From Acrocarpospora pleiomorpha (GTDB lineage: Bacteria; Actinomycetota; Actinomycetes; Streptosporangiales; Streptosporangiaceae), in contig NZ_BLAF01000008.1 of the NCBI RefSeq assembly GCF_009687885.1, positions 217,572 to 281,571 on the forward strand: DNA of 64,000 bases. The letters are read 5' to 3'. Positions 57,296-64,000 of the stretch are shown here, piece by piece. The notes beneath the pieces were generated by a model that ran no database searches, was not told where the DNA came from, and saw only the letters and a program-made list of their open reading frames with translations. A program made the position numbers and the translations under genes. Each line of letters opens with the position of its first letter. Position 1 is the first letter of the stretch.

Positions 57296-60200
57296 GTGAG
57301 CGAACGAGATGACCTGCTGGACGCTGTACGGGGGCAACTGCAGCAGGTCAGCGCAACCGGTGATCCAACACCGCTCCTGACGGCTGCTGCGGTTGCTCAC
57401 GCTAAGCGCCTGACCGCGCTGCTCATCGGCCAGGAGAAGCTGACTGGTGCCGACATGGTGGCCTGGCATGTACTGGGCTGGTGGCATTGGTACCGATACC
57501 AAGCCCTGCCCGAAGGGCAAAATCGAGATGATCTGGTCGCTGCGGTCACCAGGTTCGGTGCCTGCTTTCTGGCCGGCATCACTGATGAAACCCTTCCCGA
57601 ACCATTACTGCCGTTCCTGGCGGATCAGGCAGCCCCTGCTGCCCTTGCCATGCTCGGCACTGTTATGCACTCAACTGATGGGGAACTGCTGGACCAGGTC
57701 ATCCGTCTGTGGCAGCGGATCACCGCCCTCACCCCGCCCGACCACCCCGACCACGCCAGATCCTTGGGCAACCTGGCGATCGCCCTGCGGGCCCGGTTCG
57801 AGAACACCGGGGTGCAGGACGATCTGGACCGGGCCATCGCCATCCAAGAGTATGCGGTCAAGTTCACCCCGCCCGACCACTCCGATCACGCCGGATTCCT
57901 GAACGGCCTGGGGATCTCCCTGCAGATGCGGTTCGAGAACACCGGGGTGCAGGACGATCTGGACCGGGCCGTCACCGCCCAGGAGTATGCAGTCAAGCTC
58001 ACCCTGCCCGACCACCCCGACCACGCCGGACGCCTGAGCAACCTGGCGACCGCCCTGCGAGCCCGGTTCCTGCGCATTGCGGTGCAGGCCGATCTGGACC
58101 GGGCCGTCACCCTCGAGGAGTATGCGGTCAAGCTCACCCCGCCCGACCACCCCGATTACGCCGCGCACCTGAACAACCTGGCGATCGGCCTGCAGGCCCG
58201 ATTCGAGCGCACCAGGGTGCGGGCTGATCTGGACCGGGCCGTCACCGCCCAAGAGGATGCGGTCAAGTTCACCTCGCCCGACCACCCCAATTACGCCGGA
58301 CGCCTGACCTGCCTGGCGATCGGCCTGCAGATGCGGTTCGAGAACACCGGGGTGCAGGCTGATCTGGACCGGGCCGTCACCATCCATGAACGTACGGTCA
58401 AGCTCACCCCGCCCAACCACCCCGGCTACGCCGCGTACTTGGGCAGCCTGGGGATGGCGTTGCAGATCCGGTTCCTGAGCACCGGGGTACGGGACGATCT
58501 GGACCAGGCCGTCACCATCCAGGAGCGTGTGGTAGAACTCACCCCGCCCGACCACCCCGACCACGCCTCACGCCTGACCGAACTGGGGATCCGGTTCCAG
58601 ATCCGGTTTGACCACACCGGGGTGCAGGCCGATCGAGAGGCAGCGGTGTCGGCCTATGAGCGGGTGACCGGGAACAAGACGGCGGCGCCCTCCTGGCGGA
58701 TCCGTGCCGCCCGTGAGGCCGCACGCTTGACTGCCGGAACCGATCCGGCACAGGCGGCCGGGCTGCTGGAGACCGCGGTCCGGCTGCTGCCGGAGGTGAG
58801 CCCACGCCAGCTGGAACGCTCCGACCAGCAGTATGCGATCCGCGAATTCGCCGGATTGGCCGCTGAAGCGGCGGCCCAGGCCATGGCCGACCCCACCACC
58901 CCCGCTGACCTACGCGGCCAACGGGCACTGCGGCTGCTGGAGGCCGGCCGGGCCGTGATCCTCAGCCAGATCCTGCATACTCGCAGCGACATCAGCGACC
59001 TCACCCGCCGCTCTCCGGACTTGGCCGCCCGCTTCACCACCCTGCGCGACCGGCTCGATTCCCCCGCCTCCCCCGCCGCTGACCCCATCGAATCGCCTGG
59101 ACCCGGTGCGAGGGCTTGGCCGCGGCCGTGGAAGGACGCTCGCCGCCAAGTGGCCTCCGAGCTGGCCGACGTCCTGCACCAGATCAAGGGACTAGACGGA
59201 TTCGCTTCCTTTGCCCAACCCCCTACCCTCGATGAACTCCAGGCGCAGGCGGGTGCCGGGCCGATAGTCACCTTCAACATCAGCCCTGTCCGCAGCGACG
59301 CCCTCATCCTCACCCGCCTCGGCGTAGCTCCTTTGCATCTGCCGGACCTAGACCAGGCGACGCTGACCGACAAGATCAACGACTTCCACCAGGCCCTAGC
59401 CGACAGCACCCGCCGCCGCGACACGGTCAAACTCGCCGCCCAGGAAAAGATCCGGGACGTGCTGGCCTGGCTGTGGGAGGTCGCGGCCGGGCCGGTCCTG
59501 CACCAGCTCGGCATCCACGAACCGCCCCGGGACGGGACCGATGTGAGGCAATGGCCCCGGCTGTGGTGGGCGCCAGGAGGGCTGCTCGGGCTGCTGCCGA
59601 TCCACGCCGCCGGCCACCACACCTCCGACCCCGACCCGGATCATCGCTGCGTGATGGACCGGGTCGTCTCCTCCTACACCCCCACCATCACCGCCCTGCG
59701 CTACGCCCGCCAGCACACCAGCAACCAAGCCCCGCCCACCGGTGACGAGCAGGCGCTGATCGTCGCCATGCCCACCACCCCCGGCCTGCGCTATCGGGGA
59801 CGGCTGCCAAAGGTCGCCCGGGAAGCCGACCTGGTCGCCGCCCGCCTGCCCGGCGCTATCAGGCTCACCGAGCCCTCCCGTCCAAGGGCCGCCACCCCGG
59901 GCGCTAACGCGACGGGCATCGCCACAGATATCTCCATAGATCAGGAGCAGGTGACACCAACCAGGGCCCATGTACTGGCCCACCTGCCGGACTGCGTGAT
60001 CGCGCACTTCGCCTGCCACGGCCAAAGCGACCCCACCGACCCCTCCCAGAGCAAGCTTCTGCTGCACGACCACCAAGACGATCCACTCACCGTGGCCAGC
60101 CTGGCCCCCCTCACCCTGCGCAACGCCCGGCTGGCCTACCTATCGGCCTGCTCCACCGCCCTCACCAGCGATACCCAGCTGCTGGATGAAGCCATCCACC

Positions 60201-60472
60201 TGGCCTCCGCCTTCCAGATGGCCGGCTTCCCCCACGTCATCGGCACCCTATGGCCGATCTCCGACGCCTACGCCGTGCAAGTCGCCGACACCTTTTACAC
60301 CATCCTGACCAGCCACGACCCAGCAACAGATGCAGGACCAAACGCAGGGGCGGGGGCGAGCGTGGACATCAGCCGAGCCCCCTACGCCCTCCACCACGCC
60401 GTCCAGACACTGCGGAGCCAATTGCCCCTAACCCCATCGCTGTGGGCGGCCTTCCTGCACACAGGCGCATAA
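57296..60472 (+). CDS. TPR-CHAT protein (caspase-like protease effector)
   Basis: GTG 57296 with GGGAGG upstream gives 1058 residues (the frame opens at 57185). Residues about 145-460 are seven 45-residue TPR-like repeats of the form TPPDHPDHAxxLxNLAxALR followed by DLDRAVTxQE. A helical linker follows, and the C-terminal 350 residues are a CHAT domain: WWAPGGLLGLLPIHAAGHHT, catalytic His908 in IAHFACHG, catalytic Cys952 in LSACSTALT, and VIGTLWPISD. CHAT proteases are caspase relatives; in bacteria they act as effectors of conflict/abortive systems. TPRs probably sense or bind partners. The nearby EACC1-like and HTH/TY-Chap genes make a coherent locus. Confidence 0.88.
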   Translation: MSERDDLLDAVRGQLQQVSATGDPTPLLTAAAVAHAKRLTALLIGQEKLTGADMVAWHVLGWWHWYRYQALPEGQNRDDLVAAVTRFGACFLAGITDETLPEPLLPFLADQAAPAALAMLGTVMHSTDGELLDQVIRLWQRITALTPPDHPDHARSLGNLAIALRARFENTGVQDDLDRAIAIQEYAVKFTPPDHSDHAGFLNGLGISLQMRFENTGVQDDLDRAVTAQEYAVKLTLPDHPDHAGRLSNLATALRARFLRIAVQADLDRAVTLEEYAVKLTPPDHPDYAAHLNNLAIGLQARFERTRVRADLDRAVTAQEDAVKFTSPDHPNYAGRLTCLAIGLQMRFENTGVQADLDRAVTIHERTVKLTPPNHPGYAAYLGSLGMALQIRFLSTGVRDDLDQAVTIQERVVELTPPDHPDHASRLTELGIRFQIRFDHTGVQADREAAVSAYERVTGNKTAAPSWRIRAAREAARLTAGTDPAQAAGLLETAVRLLPEVSPRQLERSDQQYAIREFAGLAAEAAAQAMADPTTPADLRGQRALRLLEAGRAVILSQILHTRSDISDLTRRSPDLAARFTTLRDRLDSPASPAADPIESPGPGARAWPRPWKDARRQVASELADVLHQIKGLDGFASFAQPPTLDELQAQAGAGPIVTFNISPVRSDALILTRLGVAPLHLPDLDQATLTDKINDFHQALADSTRRRDTVKLAAQEKIRDVLAWLWEVAAGPVLHQLGIHEPPRDGTDVRQWPRLWWAPGGLLGLLPIHAAGHHTSDPDPDHRCVMDRVVSSYTPTITALRYARQHTSNQAPPTGDEQALIVAMPTTPGLRYRGRLPKVAREADLVAARLPGAIRLTEPSRPRAATPGANATGIATDISIDQEQVTPTRAHVLAHLPDCVIAHFACHGQSDPTDPSQSKLLLHDHQDDPLTVASLAPLTLRNARLAYLSACSTALTSDTQLLDEAIHLASAFQMAGFPHVIGTLWPISDAYAVQVADTFYTILTSHDPATDAGPNAGAGASVDISRAPYALHHAVQTLRSQLPLTPSLWAAFLHTGA

Positions 60473-60585
60473 CCTCATCCACGCCGCCACAGATGGGCAT
60501 GGCGTAACCGGCATCCGTCCTACTAGCCTCGCCTATTCGCGGTGGCTGAAGTGAGCTCGTCCGAGATGATCGGTTAGACAGCAAA

Positions 60586-61061
60586 GAGTGCCCCTGATCT
60601 GGAAGATTGTGGATTGTCTAGATCAACACGCTTCCAGAGCGAGGAGCACCCTTCGCATGCAGACTATCCCGAAGTGGATGACAGGGCTGGCCGGTTACGG
60701 TCGCCGGTCATGGTGTGGTCTCTCACGTGGGCACCGCGGGGTTGCGGATGCTGGCGTTCAAGTCCGGTCTGACCGGCGAGCTGAGGTCCGCGTTGCGGGT
60801 GCCGGGCCGTCAGGTGCTCCACGACCGTGGGCAGGTACTCACCGATCTCGGGGTGATGATCGCTGATGGCGGGACCGCGATCCGGCACATCCGTACCCTG
60901 CGCGACCAGGGCGAACTGTTCGGCCCGGTCGCCTCGGCGCCAACAGCCTGGCGGGCATTGCAGGAGGTGACCCCTCGCCAGCGTGACAAGCTGGCCGCCG
61001 CGCGCGCCAAGACCCGGCGGCGCGTCTGGGAGCTGATCACCGCCAGGCACGGGAGCATGTC
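60586..61061 (+). pseudogene. IS1380-family transposase, 5' fragment
   Basis: The left end (GAGTGCCCCTGATCTGGAAG) and the N-terminal sequence VVSHVGTAGLRMLAFKSGLT, VLTDLGVMIADGGTAIRHIR, LFGPVASAPTAW and TRRRVWELI are IS1380-like. The first codons (MQTIPKWMTG) are in another frame, so a frameshift is present. The gene stops where the next insertion sequence begins. Confidence 0.7.
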
Positions 61062-62231
61062 GGGTCCGAAAACCCGGATTCGGCTTGTGACCTGCGATGT
61101 TGTCGCACGATCAGGATGGTTTTCGTCTGGCAGGATCGCGACTCATGTTCGTGTCGCTGCTCTACCTCTCGCTGGTTCGGCTCGGCCAGTTGTTGCTGTT
61201 GCGGCTACGTACCGACACCAGTAAGGACGTGGAGATACTCGTCCTGCGCCATCAGCTTGCCGTCCTGCGCCGCCAGACCGGTCCGATGCGCCCCTCGCCG
61301 ACGGACCGGGCGCTACTGGCCGTGCTGTCCCGACTGCTGCCCCGGATCCGGTGGCCGGCCTTCGTCGTGACCCCGGCCACGCTCTTGCGCTGGCACCGGG
61401 ACATGGTCCGGCGAAAGTGGACTTATCCGCGGCGCCGGCCGGGCCGTCCACCGATCTCGAATGAGATTCGCGCGCTCATCCTGCGTCTGGCAGCCGAGAA
61501 CCCGACGTGGGGGCATCGGCGTATTCATGGGGAGTTGGTCGGCCTGGGCTACAAACTGGCTCCCAGCACCGTATGGCTGATCTTGAAGAAGGCCGGTGTC
61601 GACCCGGCACCGCGCCGATCCGGATCGACGTGGAAGCAGTTCCTCACCGTGCAGGCCAAGACCATGCTGGCCTGCGACTTCTTCACCGTCGACACCGGGT
61701 TCCTGAAACGCATCTCCGTGCTGTTCGTGATCGAGGTGGCTACCCGGCGAGTACACCTTGTCGGGGTAACAGCGCACCCGAGCGGGGCATGGGTGGCTCA
61801 GCGAGCCCGCAACCTGCTACTGGACGCCGACGGCTGGATCGGGCAGATGACGCTCCTGTTCCGCGACCGGGACAGCAAGTTCGTCGCCGGCTTCGATGCG
61901 GTGTTCGCCTCGATCGGGGTGAGAGTTGTGCAGACTCCTCCCCGAGCGCCCGTCGCGAACTGCTATGCCGAACGCTGGGTGGGTACGGTACGCCGCGAGT
62001 GCACTGACCGCATGCTGATCTTCAGTGAACGACACCTGCGAACGGTCCTGGCCGAGTATGTCTGGCACTATAACCGGCACCGTCCGCACCGATCCCTGCA
62101 TCAACGCCCGCCGAACCCGCGCTCTGAAGTGATCAGTTTGGAGCAGGCATACGTTGCCCGGCGCCAGGTCCTCGGCGGGCTGATCAACGAATACTCGCAG
62201 GTCGCCTGACCGAACACGGATTCTCGGACCC
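61062..62231 (+). mobile_element. Complete DDE insertion sequence
   Basis: The 1.17-kb element is bounded by imperfect inverted repeats: GGGTCCGAAAACCCGGATTC at the left and, inverted, GGGTCCGAGAATCCGTGTTC at the right. It contains one transposase gene. It is inserted between an IS1380 fragment and the 3' end of a phage terminase gene. Confidence 0.75.
61145..62209 (+). CDS. Integrase-core (rve) DDE transposase
   Basis: The 354-residue transposase has an N-terminal VEILVLRHQLAVLRRQTG region, the HTH part TWGHRRIHGELVGLGYKLAP, and the rve catalytic core. The D,D,E residues are in ACDFFTVDTGFLKR, LFRDRDSKFVAGFD and ANCYAERWVGTVRRE, with the C-terminal HYNRHRPHRSL. ATG 61145 is used because conserved sequence begins there (an upstream ATG at 61097 is in the repeat region). 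A decayed relative lies at 49430-49985. Confidence 0.9.
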   Translation: MFVSLLYLSLVRLGQLLLLRLRTDTSKDVEILVLRHQLAVLRRQTGPMRPSPTDRALLAVLSRLLPRIRWPAFVVTPATLLRWHRDMVRRKWTYPRRRPGRPPISNEIRALILRLAAENPTWGHRRIHGELVGLGYKLAPSTVWLILKKAGVDPAPRRSGSTWKQFLTVQAKTMLACDFFTVDTGFLKRISVLFVIEVATRRVHLVGVTAHPSGAWVAQRARNLLLDADGWIGQMTLLFRDRDSKFVAGFDAVFASIGVRVVQTPPRAPVANCYAERWVGTVRRECTDRMLIFSERHLRTVLAEYVWHYNRHRPHRSLHQRPPNPRSEVISLEQAYVARRQVLGGLINEYSQVA

Positions 62232-63860
62232 CACAGTCTCTGGGCGGTTCAAAGACCAACCCGTTCGTAGCCGGGCGCGACGGCGCACTCGCATGCGCCC
62301 GTCAGCGATGGCCTCGGCTCGCGCCTCGTACGCCAGGACAGCCGCGATGGCGGCGTCGATCTTCTTGCGGGACTTCTTCGATTCCTTGCGGATCAGATGT
62401 CCTTGCGGGACCTCGTAGGTGACCGCGTTCGCGACGTGGCGGGCCAAGTCCGGGTTGCCGTCATGGCGGATGCCCTCGGCCAGATGCGCTGCGGTATGGA
62501 AGCGCTCGATCGCCTCGCACATCTGTCGGGCACGGGCCGGGCTGAACTCGAAGACGATGTCCCGGTTGTCCCGGTCGGCCTCGGTGAAGTCCAAAGCCCA
62601 GGTGCCCACCACGTTCTGCCAGTACGACGGGTCGGCGTACACCCACTCGACCCGATGGGTGGCGAACGCTTCGCGCATCCGCTTGTCCACCAGGAGGGTG
62701 TCCACCTGCCAGTCGGCCGCGTTCTTGGAGAACTTCGGGTCGGGCTGCTCGTCCAGGTGGATCATGAACAGCTTGCCGTCGCGCAGACGGCAGCCCACGA
62801 TCGCCGTGGAGTCGCTGTACAGCGAACCGTCGAACCCGATGCTGATCTGGTCACCGGCCTTGATCGGGTCGGTGTCGTCGGCCAGGCCATCCCAGATGGG
62901 CTTGGCCATCCAGGCGTCCGCGCTCTCCTGGATCTTGTTGAGGTAGAAGCGATACGCCTGAGCCTGCGAGGTCCTGGGGTCCTGGATGGCGTCGATGAGG
63001 CCCTGAATGTCCACCCAGTGCGAGTCGCCGTACGCCTGCCTCAGGCCCAGCTCGACGGCCTCAATGTCGTTCAGGTCGATCTCGTCGGACTCGGCCTCAA
63101 CGCAGTCGTAGAGCAGCTTCCCGTTCGGCTTCTTCTGGAACGCCTCGTAGGTGCGCTGCGCGACCGAGTCCTCGTTCGGGTTGAAGGCGTTGGTGGACTC
63201 CACCATCCGCGAGCCCGAGCCGGCCGTCTTGCGGATGTTACGGTCGAGCGTCTCGAAGACGGTCGTGCCGCCGTTGCTCGGCACCCAGTGGTGCGTCTCG
63301 TCGCCCACCACGAAGGTGGGCCGCGCGCCCTCCAGGGTGCGGCTGGAGCTGGTCACCGGCTCGATACGCCCCGGGCGACCGGAGCGGAACTGAATCCGCT
63401 CCTTGCCGATCTCAAGGTCGTACTCGAACTCGGCCGGCGAGCTCGCCAGCATCTGCCGGATCATGTCCCGCGTATTCGCGGTCTGGTCGATCGAGGTAGC
63501 CGCGATCTGCACCAACGGCAGGCGGACCCGCTTCCCGACCGGGAAGCCGTTCTCGTCGAAGTGCGAGAACCGGCAGGGCCCGATGAACTCGATGATGGCC
63601 AGAGCCGCCAGGACCGGCTTACCCCAGCCCTTCGACCTCCGCAGACAGGCGGTGCTGTACAGCCACTTGCCCTTGGCGTCGATCGCGTACAGCCAGAGGA
63701 TGAAGCGCTTCTGCTCGATGGTGAACTGCCAGGGCTCGCCCGCGTTCTCGCCGTCCGGCTGGACGATGTACGTCTCAGCCCAGCGGAGGATCTGGTAGCC
63801 CAGCGAACGCGACGGGTGGGGAACTCCCTCTCTGAGGTTGCCTGTTTGCACAGGCATCAC
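62184..63860 (-). pseudogene. Phage terminase large subunit, 3' end replaced by the insertion sequence
   Basis: The 558-codon frame starts with a portal-proximal terminase pattern: PWQFTIEQKRFILWLYAID, the Walker A-like RRSKGWGKPVLAALA, the Walker B region TFVVGDETHHW, and a nuclease domain with IGFDGSLYSDSTAIVG and VYADPSYWQNV. This motor packages phage DNA and cuts it. The last codons (about 16) come from the neighbouring insertion sequence, so the native C-terminus is lost. The core domains are complete and activity is possible, but it is an isolated prophage remnant here. Confidence 0.8.
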
Positions 63861-64000
63861 CCCCCACGTGCCGAAGGCACTACGATCTGTAATTTGTGAC
63901 GGAGTTATCCGCAGATGCGCACACCCGGACTGGTGCCAGGCTTGAAGCGGTTTTCGCGGCTCCGCAGGGCATCGATGAACGGGCTAGCGACCCATCCGCG
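63861..64000. other. Window end, no assignable gene
   Basis: This is 140 bp upstream of the terminase start. A small-terminase gene would be expected on this side but is not visible within the window. Confidence 0.4.

Noticed and set aside
57720..58680. CRISPR-like or satellite repeat array
   Set aside because: The 135-bp repeats stay in frame and encode TPR-like units of the CHAT protein. No spacers and no cas genes.
62397..63899. 500-codon plus-strand frame opposite the terminase
   Set aside because: It is the antisense frame of a convincing terminase, Leu/Val/Arg-rich without motifs.

Overview
The window is high-GC DNA with actinomycete features: SARP/BTAD, AraC and LysR regulators, an IdeR/DmdR-type iron box, IrtAB-type siderophore import, modular type I PKS genes, and EACC1/CHAT conflict genes. 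I would place it in or near the Streptosporangiales/Pseudonocardiales, but nothing here fixes the genus.

Layout. 1-2.6 kb: the 5' part of a GMC oxidoreductase, a cupin and a sulfotransferase; two intergenic regions share a 21-bp-period ATCCAA direct repeat. 2.6-9.5 kb: a truncated tetR, an MFS exporter, a three-subunit PaoABC-type molybdenum aldehyde oxidoreductase operon, a LuxR (LAL) remnant and an AraC regulator. 9.8-12 kb: a lower-GC island with a SARP carrying an unusual C-terminal domain and a small tail-anchored protein. 12.1-16.8 kb: a tRNA-Val 3'-end scar, a methyltransferase, LysR, and a DpaL-like/carbamoylase fusion followed by a truncated M20 peptidase. 16.9-22 kb: iron box, TetR, irtA, irtB. 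22-24.5 kb: a tandem pair of secreted Asn-Ser-Gly-Asn repeat proteins and a secreted esterase.

24.6-44.1 kb is a compact polyketide cluster. A leftward operon with 4-bp overlaps (fatty acyl-AMP ligase, acyl-ACP desaturase-like diiron protein, hotdog thioesterase, discrete ACP, cyclopropane-synthase-like methyltransferase, second diiron desaturase), followed by a P450, looks like a starter-unit line. It diverges from two PKS genes: a degenerate KS-AT-ACP followed by KS-AT(malonyl)-KR-ACP, and KS-AT(methylmalonyl)-DH-KR-ACP-TE. The inferred product is a modified fatty-acyl starter extended twice and released as a short 2-methyl-2-enoyl, 5-hydroxy chain or lactone. The cluster ends at an integrase remnant and a second tRNA-Val 3'-end repeat. 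The two att-like repeats bracket about 32.7 kb and suggest a decayed integrative element.

45-64 kb is accessory DNA. It holds a complete ABC-three-component system (SMC-like ATPase, MC2, restriction-type effector), IS remnants, and a probably intact recombinase-in-trio (RIT) element inserted in an IS5-family transposase gene whose frame would be restored by precise excision. After that come a putative EACC1 / HTH-TY-Chap / TPR-CHAT conflict locus, an IS1380 fragment, an intact DDE insertion sequence, and a phage terminase large-subunit gene whose 3' end the insertion sequence has replaced.
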